From: Thermocaproicibacter sp002410755
Lineage (GTDB): Bacteria > Bacillota > Clostridia > Oscillospirales > Acutalibacteraceae
Reading direction: 5' to 3'
Length of the DNA stretch: 15,534 bases
Assembly (NCBI GenBank): GCA_036839715.1
Contig: DAITDU010000040.1
Coordinates: 1-15,534, forward strand
A model generated the notes under the pieces. It had not been told where the DNA came from, did no database searches, and worked only from the letters and a program-made list of their open reading frames with translations. Shown here piece after piece: positions 1 through 7,379 of the stretch (position 1 is the first letter of the stretch; each line of letters opens with the position of its first letter). Position numbers and translations under genes: made by a program.

Positions 1-345
1 GCTCCGGAGTAAGAAATTTGTATCGCTTGTTCAGCAGGACCCGAGAGCGCTTAATATAACCGAGTGCCGGGAAGGACATCAGTCCACCGATAGATGAAAA
101 ATTAATGATATGCCCTGCTTTTTGTTTCCTTCATATAGGGCAAGACTTTTGTGGTAACGTCCATCAGCCTCCAGAAATTGATCTCGAACATCCTTCCGGT
201 TTCTTTCCGAAACTCTCCTCGGCGAAACTGAAATAGCCGATGCAGGTGTTGTTCACTAGCACATCAATGCGGCCGAATTTTTCAAGAGCTTTTTTGACAG
301 CAGAAACACTTTTTCATGCGCCTCAAACAGGCGTTTTGCCGGTCG
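1..345 (-). pseudogene. Short-chain dehydrogenase/reductase remnant, frameshifted, cut by window edge
   Basis: Reading the minus strand gives SDR-like pieces in successive different frames. First comes VKKALEKFGRIDVLVNN, the conserved NNAG region (here NNTCIG), at about 308-245. Next is INFWRLMDVTTKVLPYMK at about 185-130. Then comes GHIINFSSIGGLMSFPAL at about 115-60, which contains the SDR catalytic serine. The frame changes between about 225 and 185, again between 130 and 115, and probably near 310. The sequence after the serine block does not give the expected YxxxK active site. The N-terminal TGxxxGxG cofactor motif is also absent. A possible upstream piece (RPAKRLFEAHEK, about 345-311) overlaps the 3' end of the araC-like gene, so the two may have been joined by a deletion. 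The protein is almost certainly non-functional. The family call rests on motif recognition and the original substrate is unknown. Confidence 0.75.
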
Positions 346-1255
346 GATTGCCAGCCTCTGCGTAGTTCGTCAAGAACTGCGAACCTCGGTAGTAAGCGTT
401 CAGCCGGTTCGACGGAACATGAGAAACCTTATAGTGCAGCGGTGTGCAGCCAAAGCAGGATTTGAACATACGTGTAAAGTAGCTCAGATTACTGAAGCCG
501 ACCTGGCGGGCTGCTTCGGAAACCGTCATATCGGCCTCCGACAGCAGAAGCTTTGCCTTGCAAAGACGGAACTGGCAGAGATACTGCTGAAAGCTGGTAT
601 TGAAGTTGTCGCGGAACAGGCGGCAGAAATAGCTCTGGCTGTAAGAAAATGCAGCGGCGGCCGTGCGGGACGTAATTTCGTTCGCATATTGTTTTCCCAA
701 AAAATCAAGCACCTTGATACAGAAATCCTGGTTGGCGTTTTTTTTCGCAGCCGTGAACAAAAAGCCGCTTTGCTCCAGCCTTCCAAACAACATCTGCAAA
801 GCTCCGCGGACGACCATTTCCCAGGCGGCGCCATACTGGCTGCTTTGCTGGTAAATCTGCTCTACAAGGGGAAGCAGTTCCCGGCTGAGATCGGATCCGT
901 GCGTGATAACCCGTTTAACGTCCGCGTAACCCGTTTCCAGGCTTCTTTTCAGCTTCCCGTCGTTCAAAATTGAAAGGTCGAAGCAAAAGCAGTAATGGTC
1001 AAAAGCCTTTCCTGGAAGAATGTTCCCGTCGTGCAGCGCATAGGGGGGGATCAGCAGAATATCGCCGGAACTCATTTCAAAACGGGTGTTGCTGATAAAA
1101 ATCTCGCAGCTCCCGGACTTGACAACAATTACTTCGAACTCTCTGTGATTGTGCAGAAGGATAAAGGAGGTGGGCTGTTTCACAAGCGGCGATCCCAGGG
1201 CAAAGGTCGCGATCGGAAGGGTGTGATATCGGACTTGAAAGCTGTTGTTAAGCAT
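323..1255 (-). CDS. AraC-family transcriptional regulator of the adjacent operon
   Basis: This is a 310-residue two-domain AraC/XylS regulator. Residues about 30-100 form a cupin-like sensing domain (HNHREFEVIVVKSGSCEIF, then SGDILLIPPYALHDG). The last 120 residues hold two helix-turn-helix motifs, with the typical second-HTH signature VSEAARQVGFSNLSYFTRMFKSCFG followed by TPLHYK. An in-frame ATG lies upstream at 1294, but the start at 1255 is preferred because AGGAGG sits eight bases before it. The gene is divergent from the six-gene operon starting at 1398, the usual arrangement for an AraC-type activator and its target, so it probably senses that operon's substrate (inference). About 35 residues follow the second HTH. 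This tail runs next to, and possibly into, the degraded SDR sequence, so the native C-terminus may have been changed. Confidence 0.9.
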   Translation of the reverse strand: MLNNSFQVRYHTLPIATFALGSPLVKQPTSFILLHNHREFEVIVVKSGSCEIFISNTRFEMSSGDILLIPPYALHDGNILPGKAFDHYCFCFDLSILNDGKLKRSLETGYADVKRVITHGSDLSRELLPLVEQIYQQSSQYGAAWEMVVRGALQMLFGRLEQSGFLFTAAKKNANQDFCIKVLDFLGKQYANEITSRTAAAAFSYSQSYFCRLFRDNFNTSFQQYLCQFRLCKAKLLLSEADMTVSEAARQVGFSNLSYFTRMFKSCFGCTPLHYKVSHVPSNRLNAYYRGSQFLTNYAEAGNPTGKTPV

Positions 1256-1263
1256 TGGCGCTC

Positions 1264-1269
1264 CCTCCT
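1264..1269 (-). promoter_or_regulatory. Ribosome binding site deciding the AraC start
   Basis: On the minus strand the bases read AGGAGG, followed by an eight-base spacer and the ATG at 1255. No comparable site precedes the longer start at 1294. Confidence 0.8.
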
Positions 1270-1310
1270 GTGGAAAACAATTCATGTCAACCATGTGTTA
1301 AAAATAGATA

Positions 1311-1352
1311 AAATTATGATAGAGATGACTTCTTTTTTATGATATCATAAAA
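1311..1352. promoter_or_regulatory. Candidate operator: 18-bp palindrome plus direct half-site repeat
   Basis: Positions 1335-1352 read TTTTATGATATCATAAAA, a perfect 18-bp palindrome. Its half TTATGATA (1337-1344) is repeated in direct orientation at 1314-1321, 23 bp upstream. AraC-family proteins commonly bind pairs of direct half-sites about two helical turns apart, so these may be the regulator's binding sites. TATGAT at 1315-1320 would also serve as a -10 element for the plus-strand operon. No good -35 lies upstream of it, as is common for activator-dependent promoters. The sequence is visible; its role is inferred. Confidence 0.5.
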
Positions 1353-1384
1353 CTGGTTTTAGGGCAAGCTGTGTAGGCCCAGAT

Positions 1385-1391
1385 GGGGGAG
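1385..1391 (+). promoter_or_regulatory. Ribosome binding site deciding the first operon gene's start
   Basis: GGGGGAG ends six bases before the ATG at 1398. It overlaps the alternative ATG at 1383, which has no site of its own, so 1398 is preferred. Confidence 0.65.
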
Positions 1392-1397
1392 AGTATT

Positions 1398-2825
1398 ATG
1401 AAACGATATGATTACGGAACGGATCGATGGAAGATCATATGCGGAAACTATTCCGGAATGGAACGACGCGCGGTTGAACTGATTTACGGAAGGGTCTCGC
1501 AGGAGGTTCCCTATATCCTCGTAGCGCAGACTGCGGATCAGTGCGGCGAAAAGCAGGACGACAATCTGATTCTGGTAGGGACGCGCAAAAGCAACCCGCT
1601 GATTGCGCGGCTTGTCGGAGAATCGGAAATCCCACAAGGCGGATATCTTGTGAAAGTCGCCGACAGTCCGTTTTGCGGTGGCAGGCAGGTGGCCGTGATA
1701 GCAGGATCCAATGCCGCTTGTGTCCACTATGGCGCCACGGATTTTGTGGATGATTATCTCGCATCTGCGAAGCTGACGGATCAGTATTCTCCGTTCTTTC
1801 AAAAACTGTTTCAGGGGCGTATGAAATCCTATCGGAGCGCGGGTGCGCCGCAAGTTGCACGGCGCGGGATATGGACTTGGGGGCATTGCATTTACGATTA
1901 TCGGAGGTTTGCAGCCACCATGGCAAGGCTTCGACTGAATCAGATCGTGATATGGAACGACTATGCGCCGCTGAATCTGCGGGAAGCGGTCGAGTGCTTC
2001 CACAGTTATGGCATTCGCGTGATTTTCGGATATTCTTGGGGCTGGGATGAGAAAATTAATGTCACCAGCGAAGAGGAATTGGAACGCTGGGCCGAAAAAG
2101 TTCTAGCAGTGTACCGCCGCGATTATGCGCAGGCGGGCGGCGACGGCATCTATTTCCAATCGTTCACCGAAACAAAGGAAGAAACGATGAACGGAGTCCC
2201 CATTGCCGATGCAGTAACGCGGTGGGTCAATTTCATCGGCGGCAGGCTTTTGGAGCATTATCCGGAATTGACCATCCAGTTCGGTCTTCATGCCACTTCC
2301 GTGAAAAACAGGGTCCAGGTACTTGCGGGTATACGCCCGGAAATTGATATTGTATGGGAAGACTGCGGATCATTCCCCTATGATTATCTGCCGGAAAATA
2401 TTCAGGATTTTGAAAGTACGAAAGCCTTTACAGAGCAAATCCTGAATCTTCGGCCGGGATGCCCGTGCGGAGTGGTTTTAAAAGGGCAGATCTGCCTGGA
2501 CTGGAGCATCTTCGAGCATCAGAAGGGCCCGTTTGTGATGGGCTGCGAGTCCCAGGCGAAAATCGAGAAACGCATGGAAAAAGCGAGGGAAATCTGGCAT
2601 TTTGTTCAAAGCGGCTGGTTCCGGAACGGACGGCTCTGCCAGGAGATCATCCGGATGCTCTGTGAAGGAGGTGCTGAAGTAAACGCATTGGTGGAGGACG
2701 GTTTGCTGGAATCGAAATGCTGGTTCCCTGTGGCGCTTTACGCCCAGATGCTGTGGGATTGCACCGAGGACTTCGACGGGATTGTAAAGCGCGTGTCACA
2801 GCGGGAAAATGTAGTTATGGCATAA
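1398..2825 (+). CDS. Glycoside-hydrolase-like TIM-barrel protein, family not recognised
   Basis: This is the first gene of the operon, 475 residues, with no signal peptide or membrane segment, so it is probably cytoplasmic. The first 130 residues look like a small alpha/beta domain (DDNLILVGTRKSNPL), of the kind that precedes the barrel in GH20-, GH67- and GH84-like enzymes. From about residue 155 there is a barrel-like start (RRGIWTWGHCIYDYRRF), then NQIVIWNDYAPLN and YGIRVIFGYSWGWDEK. Candidate catalytic acids are E258 in FQSFTETKEE and E321/D322 in VWEDCG. Both lie where strand ends of a barrel would be expected. The sequence supports a carbohydrate-active hydrolase fold, but I cannot assign a family or substrate. 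Since the downstream gene set includes a sugar 2-epimerase, a glycosidase acting on the imported compound is plausible (inference). The stop at 2823-2825 is followed by 142 bases before the transporter. Confidence 0.6.
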   Translation: MKRYDYGTDRWKIICGNYSGMERRAVELIYGRVSQEVPYILVAQTADQCGEKQDDNLILVGTRKSNPLIARLVGESEIPQGGYLVKVADSPFCGGRQVAVIAGSNAACVHYGATDFVDDYLASAKLTDQYSPFFQKLFQGRMKSYRSAGAPQVARRGIWTWGHCIYDYRRFAATMARLRLNQIVIWNDYAPLNLREAVECFHSYGIRVIFGYSWGWDEKINVTSEEELERWAEKVLAVYRRDYAQAGGDGIYFQSFTETKEETMNGVPIADAVTRWVNFIGGRLLEHYPELTIQFGLHATSVKNRVQVLAGIRPEIDIVWEDCGSFPYDYLPENIQDFESTKAFTEQILNLRPGCPCGVVLKGQICLDWSIFEHQKGPFVMGCESQAKIEKRMEKAREIWHFVQSGWFRNGRLCQEIIRMLCEGGAEVNALVEDGLLESKCWFPVALYAQMLWDCTEDFDGIVKRVSQRENVVMA

Positions 2826-2967
2826 GCAAATCCGAAGAATTGGGTAAAAAGTTTCCCATGCAGGTTCCGGCATATTGCTCGACAAAATTCGATAGTGTCC
2901 GCTGCATTTTCCGGGACGGGTATGGTTTACCCAGAATCCGAAATATTGAAAGAGGGGTGCAAGTACT

Positions 2968-4257
2968 ATGTCAGTTGTCCAAGTCATATTCATCCTGATT
3001 GTCTTTTTTGGCGGCATCGCACTGATGATGACCAAAAAGATGTCGGCCGTTCTGGCGCTGCCACTGATCGGTATTCTGGTCGCGGCTATTTCAGGAGTGC
3101 CTTTCCTGACCACTACGGCAAAGGACGGCCAGACCATCTGCGGTTTTGTAATCGGCCAGGGTTCCATCAAGCTTGCAAGCACGATTGTCATCACGATGTT
3201 TGGTGCAGTTTTCGCCAAAGTAATTGAAAAGCAGGGGATTGCGGAGACTATTATCCGTAAAGCCGCGGAGCTTGCGGGAGACAAACCCCTTGCCATGGCA
3301 TTCGTGCTGACTGCGGCCACCGTTGTCATTTTTATCGGCATGAGCGGCGCGGGCCCTGTCATTATGGTCTGTACCATTGCAATTCCGCTGCTCTTGGCGG
3401 CCGGGGTTGCTCCCGTGGTTTCCGCGAGTCTTATTCTAATGGGCCTTACCATCGGCCTGATGATTAACGTTTCTCAGTATCAGATGTATATTGACACGCT
3501 CGGCATGACCATGGAACAGGTCAAATACATGGGCGTAGTGCTTGCTGTCATTGGTGCGGTCTTTACCTCCGTGTACATTCTGATCAAGGTAAAAAAGCGC
3601 CCGGTCAGAAGCTCCTGGGCAATGCCGGCAGACGAGGGTGCCGGAAACAAGAAGCATGTCAACACCGTTGCGTTATTTACCCCCATCCTGCCCATGATCC
3701 TTGTCTTCTTCTTTAGGATGGATGCGCTGACCAGCCTGATCATCGCCATTATCTTCACAGTTCTGATCACCACGCCGAAGAAGTCCCTTTCCGTGATTAC
3801 CGGTTGTTTTGTCGATGGCATTAAGGAAGTGGCCATGGTGGTCGCGCTGATGATCGGCATCGGCATCCTGCTGAATGGTGTGACGGCCACCGCCACCACC
3901 GCCCTGATTCAGCCGCTTGTGAAAACCATCATCCCCCAAACGGCAGTCGGCTATGTGCTGTTGTTCGCCATTCTGTCGCCTCTCGCTCTGTACAGAGGTC
4001 CTTTGAACATGTACGGCCTCGGCTCCGGGCTTGCTACGATCATGCTGGCTTCCGGCAGTATGAATCCATTCTCGGTCGGCATGGCGCTGCGTTGCAACAC
4101 GTTTGTTCAGTGTACTTCTGACCCGACGAATACGCAGAACGTCATCTGTGCGGATTTTGCCCATGTGGATGTGAATGACATCCTGAAATCCACACTTCCG
4201 TTCACGATGCTGATGTGTTTCGCTGGTCTGGTTTATTCGGCCATTTTCATCTTCTGA
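2968..4257 (+). CDS. Organic-acid permease of the ion transporter superfamily (CitMHS/GntP-like)
   Basis: This is a 429-residue integral membrane protein. It is almost entirely hydrophobic, with roughly eleven to twelve predicted helices, and a polar cytoplasmic loop at about residues 205-230 (KVKKRPVRSSWAMPADEG) divides two halves. Conserved-looking glycine/proline turns include GMSGAGPVIMV in the first half and LSPLALYRGPLNMYGLG in the second. These resemble the re-entrant loops of citrate, gluconate and C4-dicarboxylate carriers in the ion transporter superfamily. It starts at ATG 2968 with AGAGGGG ten bases upstream. Such carriers import carboxylates with protons or cations, so the operon probably handles an acidic substrate. 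The exact family (CitMHS versus GntP or a relative) and the substrate cannot be settled by eye. It is intact, with no visible frameshift. Confidence 0.8.
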   Translation: MSVVQVIFILIVFFGGIALMMTKKMSAVLALPLIGILVAAISGVPFLTTTAKDGQTICGFVIGQGSIKLASTIVITMFGAVFAKVIEKQGIAETIIRKAAELAGDKPLAMAFVLTAATVVIFIGMSGAGPVIMVCTIAIPLLLAAGVAPVVSASLILMGLTIGLMINVSQYQMYIDTLGMTMEQVKYMGVVLAVIGAVFTSVYILIKVKKRPVRSSWAMPADEGAGNKKHVNTVALFTPILPMILVFFFRMDALTSLIIAIIFTVLITTPKKSLSVITGCFVDGIKEVAMVVALMIGIGILLNGVTATATTALIQPLVKTIIPQTAVGYVLLFAILSPLALYRGPLNMYGLGSGLATIMLASGSMNPFSVGMALRCNTFVQCTSDPTNTQNVICADFAHVDVNDILKSTLPFTMLMCFAGLVYSAIFIF

Positions 4258-4351
4258 GCGGATGCCAAAATCAATCGTTTTAAGAATGTCCCGTTTTTGA
4301 GGAATAAAAGTCCGTCTGTTTCATCCACACTAAGGATTAGATTTTTGTCGG

Positions 4352-4440
4352 GCGGAAAGCGGGTTACAGATTGGTTGCAGGGTTTTCCGCAGTTTGACGC
4401 GGGAAACCCTGCAACTGGAAATACAGTAAATTTTGCAGGG
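4352..4440 (+). promoter_or_regulatory. Intercistronic hairpin with competing alternative pairings before hyuA
   Basis: The arm 4375-4390 (TTGCAGGGTTTTCCGC) pairs with 4399-4414 (GCGGGAAACCCTGCAA) as a 16-bp stem with one G-U wobble and an eight-base loop. A second copy of TTGCAGGG at 4433-4440 can pair instead with CCCTGCAA at 4407-4414. GCGGAAA at 4352-4358 can also pair with TTTCCGC at 4384-4390. The structures exclude one another, as in attenuators and some riboswitches. No T-run follows the main hairpin, so it is not a classical terminator. The hyuA ribosome binding site begins 25 bases after the last arm. It may instead act as an mRNA processing or stability element that separates transporter and enzyme expression. 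Confidence 0.55.
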
Positions 4441-4464
4441 AACCGGCGTAGTGTCCCGCAGAAA

Positions 4465-4475
4465 AGGAAAGGAAG
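4465..4475 (+). promoter_or_regulatory. Ribosome binding site deciding the hyuA start
   Basis: AGGAAAGGAAG ends eight bases before the ATG at 4484. The open frame continues upstream to an in-frame ATG at 4433, but the glycine-rich ATPase motif follows closely after 4484, which fits the shorter start. Confidence 0.7.
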
Positions 4476-4483
4476 TCAGCCGA

Positions 4484-6631
4484 ATGAAATCTCAGGTGCG
4501 GATTGGTATTGATGTAGGCGGAACTTTTACGGATGCGGTTGCCATCGACAGCAGCACGTATGAAATTCTCGCAAAAACGAAGGTGCCGACAACCCATCAT
4601 GCGAAAAAAGGAGTGGCCGAAGGCATCATCCTTGCCATTAATAAAATACTGGAGGAAGGCAAGATCGATCCTTCCAATGTTGTCTTTATCGCGCACGGCA
4701 CCACACAGGCAACCAATGCGCTGCTGGAGGGCGATGTGGCAAAAGTCGGCATCATAGGGATGGGTACAGGTCTGGAAGGCGAGCGCGCAAAGAAAGAAAC
4801 GCGAGTGGGAGATATCGAGCTTGCTCCCGGAAAATACCTGAGGACCGTTCACACATTTCTGGATTCCGCCCGTCTGACGGACGACGGGATTTTGAAAGCT
4901 GTCCGTTCGCTCCGCGGTGAAGGTGCCCAGGTGATTGTGGCGTCCGAGGCCTATTCCGTCGATGATCCGGATCATGAGAAGCATGTAATTGAAAAAGCGT
5001 TTGAAGAGAATGTTCCTGCGACCGGCGGTTATGAAATATCGCAGCTTTACGGCCTGCTGGCGCGGACACGCACCGCCGTGGTCAACGCGGCGCTGATTCC
5101 AAAGATGATGGAAACCGCAGACATGACCGGGAACGCCGTACATGAGGCCAAAATCGACAAGCCGCTTATGATCATGCGGTGCGACGGCGGTGTGATGAGT
5201 GTCGACGAAGTACGGAAACGCCCCATTCTTACCATGCTGTCCGGCCTTGCCGCGGGTGTGGCTGGCGCTTTGATGTATGAAAAGATCACCGACGGGATTT
5301 TTCTGGAGGCCGGAGGGACTTCCATCGATATTTCCGCGATCAAAGACGGTAAAGTCATGATCAAAAACGCCGAAATCGGCGGAAGAAAGTTATACCTTAC
5401 TTCGTTGGATGTGCATACGCTCGGCGTGGCGGGCGGCAGCATGATCGTCGTCAGGAACGGTGCCGTCAGCGACGTCGGTCCCCGTTCGGCGCACATCGCC
5501 GATCTGGAATACGAAGTATTCACGGACCCTGCCCTGATTGCCAATCCGCATCTGGAATTGATTGCGCCGCGCGAAGGCGACAAAGCGGTTTACGCGGCTG
5601 TAAGCTGTGACGGCGGAAGGCGGTATGCACTTACGCTGGCCGGAGCCGCCAATCTTCTCGGGTATGTACCCGAAAACGACTATGCGCACGGCAATGTTCA
5701 GGCGGCGCGCGCTGCGTGGGGAGCACTGGCCGCCGAACTGGGTGTTTCGGCGGAAGAGGCCGCACGGGCGGCGATGGATATTGCCGCCGACAAAGTCTCT
5801 GCGGTCGTGAATGCGTTGATCGACGATTACGGCCTCAACCGCAGCATTATCTATCTTGTGGGCGGCGGAGGTTCCGCTTCGGTCATTGTACCGTACCTGG
5901 GTGAAAAAATGGGGATTCGCCACAAGATCGCCAGAAACGCGCCCTATATTTCCACAATTGGTGTCGCAATGGCGCTGATGATGGAACGGCTCGAACGGAG
6001 CGTTGTGAATCCGGGGCCGGAAGATATCCGCAAGCTGCGCAATGATGTTACGGAAATGATTGTCAAGTCGGGTGCCAACCCGGATACGGTGGAAATTTCC
6101 GTGGAGATCGATACCCAGAAGAGCATTATTCGTGCCGTGGCGACTGGGGCGACGGAGCTGCGGACGAAAAACGTGGCCGAGCGACGAAAAACCCCTGATG
6201 AAATGGCGAAGATTGTGGCGGAATCGGCCGGAGTGAAGCCGCAGGATGTATCGCTGGCCGCTCAGACGGGCGGCTGGTACGCCTTTACCGCCGTGAAGAC
6301 AGGACGCGCGCTGTTCGGATTGATCAAGACGAAAAAAGAACTTGTCCGCATGGTGGATTCTGAAGGCGTGATCCGTCTGCAGAAAAATAATGCGAAAGTG
6401 GTTATGACAAAGAAGAAAAATTTGCCGGCAAGACTGAGCGAACTGATTGAAGAGCTTACCGTTTACAACGCCGGCGGTTCCATGCTGCCGCGGATCTTTC
6501 TGTATTTCCGCCAGAAAAACGCCGATTTGAGCGGTGTGACGGACAAAGAGCAGATGATGTCTCTTGCCGAGCAGGAACTTGAATTTGTCGACGACGAAGA
6601 AGCCGTCATAGCCGTGGCCGCGCAGGGCTGA
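4484..6631 (+). CDS. Hydantoinase/oxoprolinase family ATPase (HyuA-like)
   Basis: This is a 715-residue protein, near the usual size for HyuA-type proteins. It opens with the ASKHA phosphate-1 motif GIDVGGTFTD (residues 8-17) and continues with AHGTTQATNALLEG (70-83). The phosphate-2 motif EAGGTSIDIS is at 275-284 and the adenosine-binding glycine run VGGGGSAS at 459-466. Family members use ATP to open cyclic amides or imides such as hydantoins and 5-oxoproline, or to carboxylate ketones. Most work with a HyuB subunit. No HyuB is encoded anywhere in this operon. Residues from about 530 to the end form a lysine-rich C-terminal part (IRAVATGATELRTKN, later TVYNAGGSMLPRIFL) that I do not recognise in detail. 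The role is probably ATP-dependent activation or ring opening of the imported compound (inference), and the true substrate is unknown. Confidence 0.85.
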   Translation: MKSQVRIGIDVGGTFTDAVAIDSSTYEILAKTKVPTTHHAKKGVAEGIILAINKILEEGKIDPSNVVFIAHGTTQATNALLEGDVAKVGIIGMGTGLEGERAKKETRVGDIELAPGKYLRTVHTFLDSARLTDDGILKAVRSLRGEGAQVIVASEAYSVDDPDHEKHVIEKAFEENVPATGGYEISQLYGLLARTRTAVVNAALIPKMMETADMTGNAVHEAKIDKPLMIMRCDGGVMSVDEVRKRPILTMLSGLAAGVAGALMYEKITDGIFLEAGGTSIDISAIKDGKVMIKNAEIGGRKLYLTSLDVHTLGVAGGSMIVVRNGAVSDVGPRSAHIADLEYEVFTDPALIANPHLELIAPREGDKAVYAAVSCDGGRRYALTLAGAANLLGYVPENDYAHGNVQAARAAWGALAAELGVSAEEAARAAMDIAADKVSAVVNALIDDYGLNRSIIYLVGGGGSASVIVPYLGEKMGIRHKIARNAPYISTIGVAMALMMERLERSVVNPGPEDIRKLRNDVTEMIVKSGANPDTVEISVEIDTQKSIIRAVATGATELRTKNVAERRKTPDEMAKIVAESAGVKPQDVSLAAQTGGWYAFTAVKTGRALFGLIKTKKELVRMVDSEGVIRLQKNNAKVVMTKKKNLPARLSELIEELTVYNAGGSMLPRIFLYFRQKNADLSGVTDKEQMMSLAEQELEFVDDEEAVIAVAAQG

Positions 6632-6702
6632 ATCGAAAAGCCATGCCCTGCGCCGCAAGGGCACGGAATTTGCGGATTTTTACGAAGGGAGTGACGGAAG
6701 CG

Positions 6703-7377
6703 GTGGAAAAAGTAGGGGCGATCGACGACGCAATTTTTGCGTACAGCGATCTGAAAGAAGATTTCGTTTACCGTCGAATCCCGCGGGAGCGCCGTTCTTA
6801 CTATATCGAGTGCGGCATAAAGGCGGGTAGGGAAGCTGCTGCCAAATACAGGGGAGCCGATCTAAGCGGAATTCTGCGGTCGGACGGTGTGACGGTGAGA
6901 TATTTCCCCGGTGATGTTGCTTCCGGGCTTCACTCTCAGATCTACTATGACAACAAGACAAAGCAGATCGATATTTTTCTTAAGACAGCCGAGCGGATCA
7001 GTTCCGCCATGCAGGGAACGCCGTATCCCGTAACGGCGGAAGAAGCCAGTGCATTATTTCTTGCGCATGAATTCTATCATTTTCTCGAGTATTCACAGGG
7101 CCGGTACACCGACGAACTGTGCGAACCGGTCCGTTCGAAATTTCTGGGTATTTGGAATCAGACGCTGAAAGTCCGCAGGACAAGTGAGATTGCCGCATTC
7201 ATTTTCGCAAAGGATTTCTGCCGCTCTGCCATTCATCCCAAGATTCTGGACTTTGCACTGGTTGCCAGCGAAAAGAGCCAGGGCTTTGGTTGGGTCCTTG
7301 AGCGGATCGACCGGCTGAGAGCGGAATATTATGCGGAATGTCCGGCGGCCCGGGGCCCGCAGAACAAGGAGGAATAA
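6703..7377 (+). CDS. Small operon protein with HExxH...E zinc-metallopeptidase-like signature
   Basis: I do not recognise this protein as a named family. Using the GTG at 6703 it has 224 residues. AAGGGAG lies eleven bases before that GTG, whereas the in-frame ATG at 6643 has no ribosome binding site. Residues 119-127 read LFLAHEFYHF, an HExxH motif (H122, E123, H126). A downstream glutamate in RRTSEIAAFIFAKDF (E162) stands where gluzincin-type enzymes, including the ImmA/IrrE group, place their third zinc ligand. No signal peptide is visible, so a cytoplasmic location is likely. It lies between hyuA and the oxidoreductase, and the next gene's ribosome binding site overlaps its end, which points to co-translation. 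It could be a peptidase or amidase acting on the pathway compound or a partner protein, or a zinc-binding subunit standing in for HyuB. These roles are inference. Confidence 0.65.
   Translation: MEKVGAIDDAIFAYSDLKEDFVYRRIPRERRSYYIECGIKAGREAAAKYRGADLSGILRSDGVTVRYFPGDVASGLHSQIYYDNKTKQIDIFLKTAERISSAMQGTPYPVTAEEASALFLAHEFYHFLEYSQGRYTDELCEPVRSKFLGIWNQTLKVRRTSEIAAFIFAKDFCRSAIHPKILDFALVASEKSQGFGWVLERIDRLRAEYYAECPAARGPQNKEE
7367..7372 (+). promoter_or_regulatory. Ribosome binding site of the FAD oxidoreductase, overlapping the previous gene's end
   Basis: AGGAGG lies within the last codons of the HExxH gene and seven bases before the ATG at 7380. It rules out the longer open frame beginning at 7338 and indicates tight translational coupling. 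Confidence 0.8.
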
Positions 7378-7379
7378 GT

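Noticed and set aside
1359..2003. Minus-strand open frame of 214 codons opposite the first operon gene
   Set aside because: It overlaps the operon's coding strand and has low-complexity Pro/Arg/His content and no motif.
5390..6664. Long minus-strand open frame (424 codons) opposite hyuA
   Set aside because: It is antisense to a gene with clear ATPase motifs, is rich in His and Arg as expected for a shadow of GC-rich coding, and shows no family motif.
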